A DNA stretch of 64,000 nt, from assembly GCA_039817415.1 (NCBI GenBank), contig JBCBVV010000003.1, positions 203,644 through 267,643 on the forward strand, read 5' to 3'. The translations under genes and the position numbers were made by a program. The first letter of the stretch is position 1. Every line of letters begins with the position of its first letter. Of the stretch, positions 16,557 to 25,359 are shown one piece after another. The notes below the pieces were generated by a model that was not told where the DNA came from, searched no databases, and worked only from the letters and a program-made list of their open reading frames with translations. The DNA comes from JALEFZ01 sp039817415. GTDB lineage: Bacteria > Bacteroidota > Bacteroidia > J057.

Positions 16557-17252
16557 TTAGTTGTCAAACTCTCCATCTCCAACTTTCACGTTGAAGGGCT
16601 TACAGAAATATAGAACATGGCTATACTCATTCAGAGAGATGTTGCCTGGAATCTGGTATTCGTGGGCTCCGCTGAAGATGCCTACTTTGCTGATTTCTAA
16701 TGCTCCGGAGGTTGTATTAGGATTGTTGGTCAAGTAGATATACAAACCAGGTAAACTGCTGGATGCTCTATAATTCTCCTTGACTGAGAGGATGAGCAAA
16801 CCATTCTCCTCACGCATAGAGAAGTCTCCCTCTAAGGTGTAACTACTGGTTGTTTGGATAGTACCCGTACGTTCCTCATTACTGGCCACTGTGTTTTCTC
16901 CCACTACCAATTCGATGGAATCAGTTACGATGACTCCATCTGTGTTGGTTGCCATCACGGTAATTAGACTCCTACCAATCAAATGAGCAGTCGCAAGACC
17001 CGATTGATCAATACTGATTACTTCAGGATTGCTGCTTAACCAGGTTCCGGTTACACTATTGTCTTCAGCTCCGACATTGTTGAGGTAGGTGTAGGAAAAC
17101 TGATAGGTATCATTAACAGCCAGGGTATCGATGGATTCCATGATTCGGATAGTCGGATCTACAGTATCCAAGACGAAATCATCTCCGATACATCCACTTA
17201 GATAGACCATTCCCAAGCTTAAGAGCAGGATAGATAAGTTACGTGCGATCAT
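16557..17252 (-). CDS. Lipoprotein with BIG2-like and DM13 domains
   Basis: A 231-residue protein with a lipoprotein signal (Y-L-S-G-C, lipid Cys near residue 21). A bacterial Ig-like (BIG2) domain spans about 35-118 (W-L-S-S-N-P-E-V-I-S-I-D, G-L-A-T-A, I-T-V-M-A-T-N). A DM13 domain follows at about 125-228: L-E-G-D-F-S, P-G-L-Y-I-Y-L, G-A-H-E-Y-Q-I-P and V-L-Y-F-C-K-P-F, with the conserved Cys. DM13 domains have been proposed to carry a redox-active Cys in electron-transfer or hydroxylation systems of the cell surface. It starts an operon with the barrel protein 10 bp downstream, so the two may act together at the outer membrane (inference). Confidence 0.8.
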   Translation of the reverse strand: MIARNLSILLLSLGMVYLSGCIGDDFVLDTVDPTIRIMESIDTLAVNDTYQFSYTYLNNVGAEDNSVTGTWLSSNPEVISIDQSGLATAHLIGRSLITVMATNTDGVIVTDSIELVVGENTVASNEERTGTIQTTSSYTLEGDFSMREENGLLILSVKENYRASSSLPGLYIYLTNNPNTTSGALEISKVGIFSGAHEYQIPGNISLNEYSHVLYFCKPFNVKVGDGEFDN

Positions 17253-17419
17253 AGATTCTATTTGTTGAAAGTCGGTTGGTAATTATATAAGCAATGATAA
17301 AGGACCTTCATCATGAGAATTGCTGTTTACCTGACAGTCAAAGAGGAAGAATAGGTTTTCTCACCAAACGTAAGCTAGAGGACAGTTCTCCGCAGGAAAA
17401 CCTGAGGCCATAGCTACAA

Positions 17420-17447
17420 ATAGAAAATCCACACCCGAAGGTGTGGA
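17420..17447 (-). terminator. Terminator on minus strand
   Basis: The 8-bp perfect stem TCCACACC/GGTGTGGA (17428-17447) has a 4-nt loop. Read on the minus strand it is followed by TTTTCTATTTG, so it should end the transcript of the small barrel gene at 17484-17942. Confidence 0.65.
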
Positions 17448-17483
17448 CTCATGAAAATGATGGTTACTTACCAGTTTAATCTG

Positions 17484-17942
17484 TTAGTCAAGGGGAAATC
17501 GAAGACTGACGCCTCCACTATTGCCCGAAAATCTCCAGCCTTGAAGAATTTCAAACATTGGTTTTAAATCGAAGGTTAGGGCCATGTCGCTTCTTGGAAA
17601 TACATATTCCAACCCTATTAGGCCATCCAATCCAAGGACTGTGTAGGAAGTAACTTCTGGATTGGTTAATCTATTTACGCCTGCATGACCGCCAACACCA
17701 GCTATAAAAAAGGTATTTGATCGTCCTATCTCTTTTCTTATCTCAGCTAGTCCAACTACCCTTAGTCCTCCCCTTCGATACATCAAAATCCCCTCAAGAG
17801 CTACATCATTAGGCATAATCTGTCTGAAGGTGATTCCCGCTCCGGACCCAATTCTTACGCCAACACTCCTATCCTGTGCCCAGGAAGTCAGTCCACAAAA
17901 CATGAATAATACTAGGGTGAAGAACTGAAAAAACTTTATCAT
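17484..17942 (-). CDS. Small outer-membrane beta-barrel protein
   Basis: Start chosen at M-I-K-F-F-Q-F-F (17942), which gives a proper signal peptide ending S-W-A-Q; the longer frame to 18032 has no signal at its N-terminus. The mature protein (about 130 residues) is a run of amphipathic strands (S-V-G-V-R-I-G-S-G-A-G-I-T-F, A-L-E-G-I-L-M-Y-R, F-F-I-A-G-V-G-G-H-A-G) ending in a C-terminal strand with V-S-L-R-F-P-L-D, like small 8-strand barrels. No specific family is recognised. It is a single-gene unit with its own terminator. Confidence 0.7.
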   Translation of the reverse strand: MIKFFQFFTLVLFMFCGLTSWAQDRSVGVRIGSGAGITFRQIMPNDVALEGILMYRRGGLRVVGLAEIRKEIGRSNTFFIAGVGGHAGVNRLTNPEVTSYTVLGLDGLIGLEYVFPRSDMALTFDLKPMFEILQGWRFSGNSGGVSLRFPLD

Positions 17943-18175
17943 GAAGGTTATTAAGCGTGCATAATTATTACTAACAATACAAAAGTAAGGCTTCCACTCT
18001 ACCTTTGAAGGGGATTCTGATACAGTCAACAAAAATACAACACGAACTGTAATATTACATGCGTAAACTTTTCTTGATATTCCAATATTCTTCCCAAAGG
18101 CAAGGGTAAAGATTGGGGGAATGGAATAGCTGGTGTACCTTGGAGAATTCTTATGTTATAGATCAAAGGAAACGG

Positions 18176-19258
18176 ATGAAGCAGGAAGCATATTTCAAAG
18201 ATTTATTGGTCATAGAATTGGCTAGCGTTCTGGCAGGACCTGCGGTGGGTATGTTTTTTGCCGAGTTAGGAGCAAGGGTCATCAAAATCGAAAATCAGAA
18301 AACAGGGGGAGATGTTACCAGGTCATGGAAGCTCCCGGTTGAATCTAAGGAAAGTTCCCTTTCGGCTTATTACCATTCCGTCAATTGGGGGAAAGAATCT
18401 CTGATGAGAGATTTGACAGATCCTGTACACAAGGCAGAAATTCTCCAGCTTATTTCTCAGGCAGATATAGTCCTAACAAATTTCAAAGCTGGTTCTGACA
18501 AAAAACTAGGATTCGATTATGAAAGCTTAACGGCTTTGAATCCAGCCTTGATATATGGAATGGTAGTCGCCTATGAAGAGGGCAGCCCCAAACCAGGCTT
18601 TGATGCCATGATACAGGCTGAAACGGGTTGGATTTTTATGAATGGAGAAGCAGCAGGAAACCCAGTGAAGATGCCAGTTGCCCTCATGGACGTACTTTCT
18701 GGGCACCAGCTTAAGCAAGGCATTCTCCTCGCCTTACTAGAACGACAACAAACAGGAAAAGGGAAAAAGGTAAGCGTCTCCTTATTTGATACAGGTGTTG
18801 CCTCTTTAGCCAATCAAGCAAGCAATTGGCTTAACTTGGGCATTCTTCCCAAAAGAAAAGGAAGTCAACATCCCAATATCGCTCCCTATGGGGATATTTT
18901 TTATACCTCAGATCAAATGGCAATTATCCTGGGTACAGGAACTCAAAGGCAATTTGAAGCCCTTTGTGATTGCCTGAACCTAGCAGAATTGAAAACTGAT
19001 CCTCGTTTCCTCAACAATACCCTAAGGTTGGCCAATCGACCTGCGCTTAATCATTACCTTGAAAAGGCCTTTTCTCTTATTGACTATTCAGCATTAAATA
19101 AGGAAGCCAACAAGCGTGCTATCACACTCGCTCCCATCAACAGCCTAAAGGAGGTGTTTGATGATCCTTTAGCGAAGGAACTTATCCTTACCCAAGAAGA
19201 GGAGGATGGAAGCCTAAGCAAAAGGGTAAAAACTGTTATCTTCAAAATATCGGACTAA
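18176..19258 (+). CDS. Family III CoA-transferase (CaiB/BaiF type)
   Basis: Start chosen at ATG 18176 (M-K-Q-E-A-Y-F-K-D-L-L), because the family begins with L-x-V-I-E-L-A-S-V-L-A-G-P; the frame upstream to 18113 is not conserved. The 360 residues contain G-A-R-V-I-K-I-E, a CoA-binding region, G-F-D-A-M-I-Q-A-E-T-G (the Asp takes the covalent acyl intermediate in this family) and P-Y-G-D-I-F-Y-T. Such enzymes move CoA between carboxylic acids. The substrate is unknown. The C-terminal region looks shorter than in the usual 390-400 residue members. A DUF1330 gene follows 19 bp downstream, suggesting co-transcription. Confidence 0.87.
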   Translation: MKQEAYFKDLLVIELASVLAGPAVGMFFAELGARVIKIENQKTGGDVTRSWKLPVESKESSLSAYYHSVNWGKESLMRDLTDPVHKAEILQLISQADIVLTNFKAGSDKKLGFDYESLTALNPALIYGMVVAYEEGSPKPGFDAMIQAETGWIFMNGEAAGNPVKMPVALMDVLSGHQLKQGILLALLERQQTGKGKKVSVSLFDTGVASLANQASNWLNLGILPKRKGSQHPNIAPYGDIFYTSDQMAIILGTGTQRQFEALCDCLNLAELKTDPRFLNNTLRLANRPALNHYLEKAFSLIDYSALNKEANKRAITLAPINSLKEVFDDPLAKELILTQEEEDGSLSKRVKTVIFKISD

Positions 19259-19277
19259 TATACAATCACCTTTACCT

Positions 19278-19655
19278 ATGACTAGCTACATCGATCCTCG
19301 TGGAGAACAACTCAAGGCTTTTGCTTCGCTTCCTGACAATGGAAACATATTCATGCTCAACCTTCTTCGATTCAAAGACAAGGTTGAAGAAACAGGTCAG
19401 ACCGGCCAAGAAGCCTATAAAGACTACATGGAAGCTGCCACTCCTTTTATTGCAGGATCAGAAGCTAAAGTAGTGTTTTATGGAACCCCCTTCGCCTCCC
19501 TTATAGGTCCAGAGGAAAACGAATGGGACAAATGTCTGATTGTGCAATACCCCAATAAAAAGTCTTTCCTAAGGATGATTTCAACAGAGGGATATCCTGC
19601 ACATTTGAGAGCGAGAGCCTTAGCCGATTCTAGGCTTATATGCATGAATGGATAA
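19278..19655 (+). CDS. DUF1330 protein
   Basis: A 125-residue cytosolic protein with the ferredoxin-like (dimeric alpha/beta barrel) pattern of DUF1330: I-F-M-L-N-L-L-R-F-K, E-A-Y-K-D-Y-M-E-A-A, then V-V-F-Y-G-T and C-L-I-V-Q-Y-P-N-K-K-S-F-L-R-M. Family members are small and mostly uncharacterised; several lie beside oxidoreductases or CoA enzymes. It is 19 bp after the CoA-transferase and ends at a strong bidirectional terminator. Confidence 0.8.
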   Translation: MTSYIDPRGEQLKAFASLPDNGNIFMLNLLRFKDKVEETGQTGQEAYKDYMEAATPFIAGSEAKVVFYGTPFASLIGPEENEWDKCLIVQYPNKKSFLRMISTEGYPAHLRARALADSRLICMNG

Positions 19656-19688
19656 AAAAAGGGGCGTTTTTCGTGAACGCCCCTTTTT
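19656..19688. terminator. Bidirectional terminator
   Basis: A 13-bp perfect stem (AAAAAGGGGCGTT / AACGCCCCTTTTT, 7-nt loop) starts right after the DUF1330 stop and serves the converging reductase gene too. Confidence 0.92.
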
Positions 19689-19706
19689 CATTTGCTCTTG
19701 GAAGAA

Positions 19707-20705
19707 TTAGTCCTCAATCACTTTCAAGACCAATTTCCCTTTTTTATCTCCATTAAAGAGCCTCAAGAAGGTATCATTGAAGTTTTCAATTCCTTCATAG
19801 ATGGCTTCACGTGTTTTCAATTTACCTTGAGCCATCCATTGTCCCATTTGAGCAACTGCTTCTCCGTATCTCTTTCCATAATCAAGAACTAAGAATCCCT
19901 GCATAGTTCCTCTGACATTGATCAGATTGGAGTAATTTTTAGGACCATAGAAGTCATCGCTATTGTATTGAGAAATAGCTCCGCAGATGGCAATTCTGGC
20001 ACCGAGCTTCAAACGTGCCAAGGCAGCATCAAGAATCTCTCCTCCGACATTATCGAAATACACATCCATTCCTTTGGGACAGCTTCGCTTGATGCCAGCA
20101 TAGATATTCTCATTTTTGTAGTCGATGACATCATCAAAGCCCAGTTCGTCCTTCATGTAAGCACATTTTTCTGGTCCTCCTGCGATTCCTACTACATAGC
20201 AACCTTTAATTTTGGCAATCTGTCCGGCGACACTTCCAACGGCACCAGCTCCTCCAGAGATCAAAACCACATCGCCTTCCTTGATTTTGCAGACATCAAA
20301 GATTCCGAAATAAGCCGTCAAACCTGGCATACCAAGTCCTCCAATGTAGGTTGGTAGGGGAACTAAACTTGGGTCTACGGCAAACATGCCCTGCCCATCT
20401 GTTAGGGTATATTGTTGAATTCCTCCCCAACCAGACACATACATCCCTTCTTTGAATGTGGGATGCTTGCTGGCAATTACCTCTCCAATGGTCCCTCCGC
20501 GCATAACATCTCCCAACTGGACGGGCGGAAGATAGGAGCGGACATCTTTGATCCAGATTCTCATGGCTGGATCAAGCGATACGTAGTGGTTTCTGACGAC
20601 CAATTGACCTTCTCCTGGTTCAGGAATAGGTTGTACGTCAAGCTTCCATGTATCTTCTGTAGGTAGACCTTCGGGTCTATGGGCGAGTAGCAATCTTTTG
20701 TTCAT
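19707..20705 (-). CDS. MDR-family NADP-dependent oxidoreductase (CurA/prostaglandin-reductase-like)
   Basis: A 332-residue zinc-independent medium-chain reductase. It starts with the family pattern N-K-R-L-L-L-A-H-R-P-E-G-L-P, has N-H-Y-V-S-L-D-P-A-M-R, M-R-G-G-T-I-G-E-V, the nucleotide-binding region S-G-G-A-G-A-V-G-S-V-A-G-Q and M-D-V-Y-F-D-N-V-G-G. Characterised relatives (E. coli CurA, mammalian PTGR, plant double-bond reductases) reduce the C=C bond of enones with NADPH, so a detoxifying ene-reductase is the likely role. The promoter region has a perfect 16-bp palindrome (20754-20769), which suggests control by a dimeric repressor or activator. Confidence 0.92.
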   Translation of the reverse strand: MNKRLLLAHRPEGLPTEDTWKLDVQPIPEPGEGQLVVRNHYVSLDPAMRIWIKDVRSYLPPVQLGDVMRGGTIGEVIASKHPTFKEGMYVSGWGGIQQYTLTDGQGMFAVDPSLVPLPTYIGGLGMPGLTAYFGIFDVCKIKEGDVVLISGGAGAVGSVAGQIAKIKGCYVVGIAGGPEKCAYMKDELGFDDVIDYKNENIYAGIKRSCPKGMDVYFDNVGGEILDAALARLKLGARIAICGAISQYNSDDFYGPKNYSNLINVRGTMQGFLVLDYGKRYGEAVAQMGQWMAQGKLKTREAIYEGIENFNDTFLRLFNGDKKGKLVLKVIED

Positions 20706-20753
20706 GACTAAATTTGGGGATTTTTTAGGGGAATTGCACCTGATGAAGGAAAA

Positions 20754-20769
20754 ATGTAAAGCTTTACAT
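20754..20769. promoter_or_regulatory. Perfect 16-bp palindrome, probable operator of reductase gene
   Basis: ATGTAAAGCTTTACAT is fully palindromic and lies 48 bp upstream of the reductase start (20705). The half-site ATGTAAA is shared with the LacI-type operators near 56.8 and 59.8 kb, but the centre is GC instead of CG, so a different regulator is more likely. Confidence 0.6.
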
Positions 20770-20793
20770 CATATGTGCATCATTCTATTTTTT

Positions 20794-22500
20794 CTATTCT
20801 TTTTGGATCAATTGGCGATTGGTCCCCTTCCGATGTGATATTTCTAGGACATAAAAGCCTTTCGGTACATCTTCCCAAGTGGCTTCTCTTGTTATCTTCT
20901 CTTGCTTGATGATCCTGCCAGAAAGGTCTATTAAACGAACTTGACTATTTTGCCATCCATCAGGTAGATACAAGGTATGTTTAAAGGGGTTAGGATAAAT
21001 ACTCAGCGATTCTTCCTCCTGCTCGATTGAAGTAAACAATTTGGGCAGATATCGTCCATCCTTTTCATTGCCAAGGTATTCTCCCCAAGCGATATGGCCG
21101 ATAGGCTGGCTTATTTCCATTCGTTCTACATTCCCCCCTTCCTTACTTGACCATTGATTAATAGAACTAGAGGAAGCAAAGACCACATCTAGCAAACCAT
21201 CATTGTCCATATCTTCTATAGCAGGCGTAGAAAAGAAATTGATCCCTGTTCTACTAGGGCCAATCAACTGTCGGCTATCGTCATTGATATCAAGGAGTTC
21301 AAATTGGTTGGTGTAAAGCAAGGAGGAAACGGAGGCACTCCCATTCTTTAGCCTAAAAATCTCATCATATCCATCTCCATCCCAATCCAAGACATTGACT
21401 TGGCACATTTGAAAGTAGATATCGGTGCTGTCTAGCCAAGCAATTTCTCCACTTTGGCCGTCCACGATGATTTGCTGGAACCCCTGATAATAGGGCCATC
21501 TTGGAGAGGCAAATGTCGCAAATATATCAGGGGTAGGATCTCCTACAAATTGACCAATGGCTGGCGAGGTATAATTTTCATACCCAGTCAAATCTAGTTC
21601 CCAATAGATTTGACTATTCGCCAAGTCGTAAGCGACCAATTTCCTTTCTAGTTGAGGAACGATCAGTTCCTCCCTTCCATCTCCGTTCAAATCTACAAGT
21701 GAAGGATGGGCGATAAAGCCTTTGATACTGTCCAAAAGAATGGGACTGGCAGTTAAGGTACCCAAATCTAGAAAGTTGTTCTCATTTACTCTCCAAAGGC
21801 CGCCAGGTCTCCCTTCTCCCCCACTACCAAAAATATATTTTGGCCCTTCCCCTGGGAAATCATATCGAATCGGTGCAAAGTAAGTTTCTCGACCATCTGG
21901 CATAGGCCCCATTTGTATGATACGCCCATTAACTGTATTCAAGATCATGAGATTTCCAGCGGGTCTCGGCATACCAGCAGGAAGAACAGCCCCACCACCA
22001 TTTGCGGTTAACAAATCAGGAATAGAATCGCCATTTACATCCGGTATAAGCCTGGGCTGATAGAAATTATACCAACCTGAATCAGCGGGATTTCCCTTTG
22101 TATCGGGCCAAAATTCCCAAAGGGTAGAACCATCTTTTCCATTCAGGGCCATCATTTGGGCGCTCCTTCCACACATAAAAACATCTTCTACACCATCCTG
22201 ATTGAGGTCATACAACAAAGCTGAACTGTATATTTGATCTCGACAGTAGCGCTTCCACAAGGTTGATCCATCCGCACCATTCAACGCAAGAATGCCCTCT
22301 TCTGATCGAAGTTTTTCTGCACCAGCCCCAATCACTACATCGAGGATATTGTCCTGGTTGAGGTCTACCAAACGCGGAGAAGACATGATCCATGTTGAAT
22401 CAATTTTTATACTCCACTTCATGTTTTGACCAACTAAGATAGAGGGAACTGCCCAGCATCCCCATATCACGGCAAAAACGTATTTCATTACATGAGACAT
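20794..22500 (-). CDS. Secreted FG-GAP/VCBS-repeat protein with T9SS domain
   Basis: A 568-residue protein with a signal peptide ending L-V-G-Q; the start may be 22500 or the Met at 22488. It has repeated calcium-binding-like FG-GAP/VCBS blades: D-L-N-Q-D-N-I-L-D-V-V-I-G, D-L-N-Q-D-G-V-E-D-V-F, D-V-N-G-D-S-I-P-D-L-L, D-L-N-G-D-G-R-E-E-L-I, D-W-D-G-D-G-Y-D-E-I-F and D-M-D-N-D-G-L-L-D-V-V-F, giving a beta-propeller. PQQ-like segments (A-L-N-G-A-D-G-S-T-L-W) lie between the blades. The C-terminal 75 residues are a T9SS type A sorting domain (I-Y-P-N-P-F, L-I-D-L-S-G-R-I-I). The protein is thus exported to the surface. Ligand unknown. Confidence 0.9.
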   Translation of the reverse strand: MSHVMKYVFAVIWGCWAVPSILVGQNMKWSIKIDSTWIMSSPRLVDLNQDNILDVVIGAGAEKLRSEEGILALNGADGSTLWKRYCRDQIYSSALLYDLNQDGVEDVFMCGRSAQMMALNGKDGSTLWEFWPDTKGNPADSGWYNFYQPRLIPDVNGDSIPDLLTANGGGAVLPAGMPRPAGNLMILNTVNGRIIQMGPMPDGRETYFAPIRYDFPGEGPKYIFGSGGEGRPGGLWRVNENNFLDLGTLTASPILLDSIKGFIAHPSLVDLNGDGREELIVPQLERKLVAYDLANSQIYWELDLTGYENYTSPAIGQFVGDPTPDIFATFASPRWPYYQGFQQIIVDGQSGEIAWLDSTDIYFQMCQVNVLDWDGDGYDEIFRLKNGSASVSSLLYTNQFELLDINDDSRQLIGPSRTGINFFSTPAIEDMDNDGLLDVVFASSSSINQWSSKEGGNVERMEISQPIGHIAWGEYLGNEKDGRYLPKLFTSIEQEEESLSIYPNPFKHTLYLPDGWQNSQVRLIDLSGRIIKQEKITREATWEDVPKGFYVLEISHRKGTNRQLIQKE

Positions 22501-22640
22501 AAGATAAAAACGCTTTCTTAAGATGAATTGTTAAACCTTTCGATCAAGATTTATTCTATCAAACGAGAATGCCTTCCCCGCACAATATACCATAAGAGAT
22601 ACTCCTACGTTTTCTTTTCAATCATCAACCATCTTTAATT

Positions 22641-23357
22641 ATGAGGCATTCTCTACTCTTGTGGAATTTTATTATTCTGGTTTCGATTCCCTTTTCTTCA
22701 TTCGCACAAAGTCCATTTCACCTACATCTGAATGCTGGTATGATGACGGGTACGCCCTACACATTTGGCGTACCGCTACCTGAAGGTGCAAGCGGCAGTC
22801 CAGGGCTTGGCCTTATGTTTGGAGGAGAATTGGAATGGAAGATACTTGATCGCCTTTCTATAAATGGAGGCATTTATTCGGCGAGAAAAGGAAGTGAATA
22901 TTTTTCCCCTATTACGGGAAAGTACGATGTAGCTGAAGGGATATTAGGCATTCAACTTCCCTTTAAGCTGGATGTTAATTATACGGGAGAAATTGAGGGA
23001 ATCTACAACAACCACTACCTGGATTTCCCACTTTATTTAAGCTATGACTTCGGAAAACGATTTTCTGTTGGATTAGGGTATCAGTATTCACGTTTGCTGA
23101 ACGGCGACATGAGCGGTGAGGCAGACATAAGCGTTCTTGGCCTTAAATTCAATAACCAGGAGTTTGATGAGTCTGATAAAATTGAGTCTGCGGATCATGC
23201 CTTGCTCATCGAAGGGGGAATGAAGCTTCTGAATCGATTGGATCTCAAACTTCGACTTAATTGGGGGCTTGCAGACATGATGACCGAAGATACGTCTGGC
23301 TTAGGCATCCCTAAAAATTACTACTTAGGTGTATTTTTAGCCTTTCGTTTGATCTGA
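22641..23357 (+). CDS. Outer-membrane beta-barrel protein (PorT-like)
   Basis: A 238-residue protein with a signal peptide ending S-S-F-A-Q. Alternating strands and loops (L-N-A-G-M-M-T-G-T-P, M-F-G-G-E-L-E-W-K-I, L-S-I-N-G-G-I-Y-S-A-R-K-G-S, Y-L-D-F-P-L-Y-L-S-Y, F-S-V-G-L-G-Y-Q-Y-S) and the C-terminal Y-L-G-V-F-L-A-F-R-L-I identify an outer-membrane barrel of the common Bacteroidota 'outer membrane protein beta-barrel' type. The phrase Y-L-D-F-P-L-Y is the usual mid-barrel landmark. Its last 21 bases overlap the end of the converging histidine-kinase gene. No partner is evident. Confidence 0.82.
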   Translation: MRHSLLLWNFIILVSIPFSSFAQSPFHLHLNAGMMTGTPYTFGVPLPEGASGSPGLGLMFGGELEWKILDRLSINGGIYSARKGSEYFSPITGKYDVAEGILGIQLPFKLDVNYTGEIEGIYNNHYLDFPLYLSYDFGKRFSVGLGYQYSRLLNGDMSGEADISVLGLKFNNQEFDESDKIESADHALLIEGGMKLLNRLDLKLRLNWGLADMMTEDTSGLGIPKNYYLGVFLAFRLI

Positions 23358-25277
23358 CAAAGGAATTTGGATGTACACACTGAATCCCTCTCCAGGCTTA
23401 GATTGTAGCTCCATATGGCCACCGAGATAGGCAATTCGTCTTTGCATACTGTTCATCCCAACTCCCTTTTTGACCTTGGCTAAGTCGATTCCTTTGCCAT
23501 CATCCTCATAGGATATATCCAATTGACTTTCCTTCTGGATCAATTGGACAAATACTTCCTTTGCCTCTGCGTGTTTTTGCAGGTTATGTAGCAATTCTTG
23601 AATGACTCGAAAAATGGCTTTTTGTACTTCTTCAGAAAGCTGTTGTTCGTCTATCCCAAAAAGCTGGAATTCTATCTCAGCAGGAGTGGTTTCCTGAGTT
23701 GAAGTGATCAAATCATTTAGCGCTGATTGAAGACCAAACCTCGCCAAAGAACCAGGCATAAGGGCATATGCCATTCGTCGGAGCTCATTTGAGGCTTCCT
23801 TTAGCAGTTCGAGGCCTTGAGATTGGTTGGCTGGGGCCTCCGCTTCAAGTAAATTCCTTGCTGTTGCCAGCAATCCTCCCAATCCATCATGCAACTCTTG
23901 AGACAAACGCGTTCTTTCGGCTTCCTGTCCTTCCACCATGGCCTCTGCCGTTAAAATTCGCTGCCCTTGACGTAATCTTTCGGCTTCCTGCTCGACGATC
24001 CTTCTTTGTTGTAAACTGGTTTTTCGATAATAAAGGAAAGCGACTATGGCAAGGATCAGCAGCACAATGACCAATAACAAACCGAGTGTCCGTATTCGAA
24101 TGCGGCTTTTAGTCTGGTCTATTTCTAATTGTTGTTCGCTGTTTTCCGCCCTTAACCTTAAATTTTCCTGTTCCTTTCGGGCGGACTCATACTTGATTTC
24201 AAGTTCATACACCTTGGATTCCAGATCACTTGATAGAATAGAGTCAGACATGTATCTGAATTGATCAAGGTATTTGTAAGCTTCTTTATACGCTCCTGCT
24301 TCCGCTGCGGAAAGCTGCCAAAAATCCAATACTTCCAAAACGTAGGTTGACATGCCATGTTCATTTGCCAGATCTTGACTCAACTGAAAGTACTTTCTGG
24401 CTTCTGCATAGTCTCCATTGAAAGCCATGAAGCGTGCCATCCTATTGATTGAATTTAGGCTATCGGGAAGTTGAGAGGCGTAAGACAAAGCCTTTCTTGC
24501 AAACTTTATTGCGTCAGGATACTGCTTTAGCTTTCCAGCCAAGGAGGATTTGCCCATGTAACAATACCCCATTAAGGCGGTATCGTGTTGGTCCTCTGCC
24601 ATGACCAAGGCAGAATCATAATAGGCAATTGCTTTATCAAAATCCTCCAATGCATCGCTACAACTCCCAATGTTGTAGTAAGCTCTCCCCAAATGCCGTA
24701 AAGCCCCTACCTCTTTTGATCGTTTGTAGTTGAGTTCGTGGAATTCGATGGCACGCTCAAAGTTATTGAGTTCCATATGCAACGCTCCTAGGTTGCCGTA
24801 CACAACTCCCGCCTGAAGCCCCATGTTCATGTCATCGTAGAGTTTGGCAGACTCCATATAAATCTCTGCAGCCCGTTCCAATTTGCCAGTATGGTAGTAT
24901 ACATTCCCAAGATCTACCATGGCTTTGGCTCGGTCAAAAGACAGGCTATCGGGCATAAAAAAGCCAATAGCCTGTTGGAGGAATAGAGCTGCGGAATCAT
25001 ACTCTGCCTGTTGGCTAAATAACATACCTCTATACCGTAGATTCCTTCCCTGAAAGTCTGCTTGTTCCTGTTCTCCCCCTATAAGGGCACCTTTTCTATA
25101 CCATTGATGCGCCAGATCAAGTTGGCCTGTTTTTTCATAGGCATACCCAATTTCTCCATGGAGAAAGGCATGTTGCTTTTGAGGAGCCGACTGTAACAAG
25201 TGTTTCAGGCTATCTAACTCTTGTCCTATCAGCAAACTTGGAAGGCAACAGATGAAAAAATATACCACGCGATTCAT
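23337..25277 (-). CDS. TPR-repeat sensor histidine kinase (HPK7/HisKA_3)
   Basis: A 646-residue protein. A signal peptide ending L-I-G-Q leads to about seven TPR repeats (about 35-330; D-L-G-N-V-Y-Y-H-T-G-K, Y-G-N-L-G-A-L-H-M-E-L, Y-Y-N-I-G-S-C), a coiled coil (335-395), one membrane helix (about 399-419), a second coiled coil and the kinase. The phospho-acceptor site is R-L-S-Q-E-L-H-D-G-L-G-G and the ATPase has an intact N box (Q-E-L-L-H-N-L-Q-K-H-A), D-D-G-K-G and G-V-G-M-N-S. The TPR region faces the periplasm. Kinases of this layout usually pair with a LuxR-type regulator, but none is adjacent, so the partner is elsewhere. The 3' end overlaps a converging gene by 21 bp. Confidence 0.93.
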   Translation of the reverse strand: MNRVVYFFICCLPSLLIGQELDSLKHLLQSAPQKQHAFLHGEIGYAYEKTGQLDLAHQWYRKGALIGGEQEQADFQGRNLRYRGMLFSQQAEYDSAALFLQQAIGFFMPDSLSFDRAKAMVDLGNVYYHTGKLERAAEIYMESAKLYDDMNMGLQAGVVYGNLGALHMELNNFERAIEFHELNYKRSKEVGALRHLGRAYYNIGSCSDALEDFDKAIAYYDSALVMAEDQHDTALMGYCYMGKSSLAGKLKQYPDAIKFARKALSYASQLPDSLNSINRMARFMAFNGDYAEARKYFQLSQDLANEHGMSTYVLEVLDFWQLSAAEAGAYKEAYKYLDQFRYMSDSILSSDLESKVYELEIKYESARKEQENLRLRAENSEQQLEIDQTKSRIRIRTLGLLLVIVLLILAIVAFLYYRKTSLQQRRIVEQEAERLRQGQRILTAEAMVEGQEAERTRLSQELHDGLGGLLATARNLLEAEAPANQSQGLELLKEASNELRRMAYALMPGSLARFGLQSALNDLITSTQETTPAEIEFQLFGIDEQQLSEEVQKAIFRVIQELLHNLQKHAEAKEVFVQLIQKESQLDISYEDDGKGIDLAKVKKGVGMNSMQRRIAYLGGHMELQSKPGEGFSVYIQIPLSDQTKG

Positions 25278-25289
25278 ACTAGCAAAGTA

Positions 25290-25326
25290 AAAAATTCCTC
25301 CCTTGAATGTTGATTTTCAAGGGAGG
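25290..25326 (-). terminator. Terminator of the serine hydrolase gene
   Basis: An 11-bp perfect stem (CCTCCCTTGAA, 25297-25307, with TTCAAGGGAGG, 25316-25326; 8-nt loop), followed on the minus strand by AATTTTTTAC. It lies 33 bp after the serine hydrolase stop and separates it from the histidine-kinase gene. Confidence 0.85.
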
Positions 25327-25359
25327 TAGGCTTCATTTTAGTTATAAACAACTAGAGGC

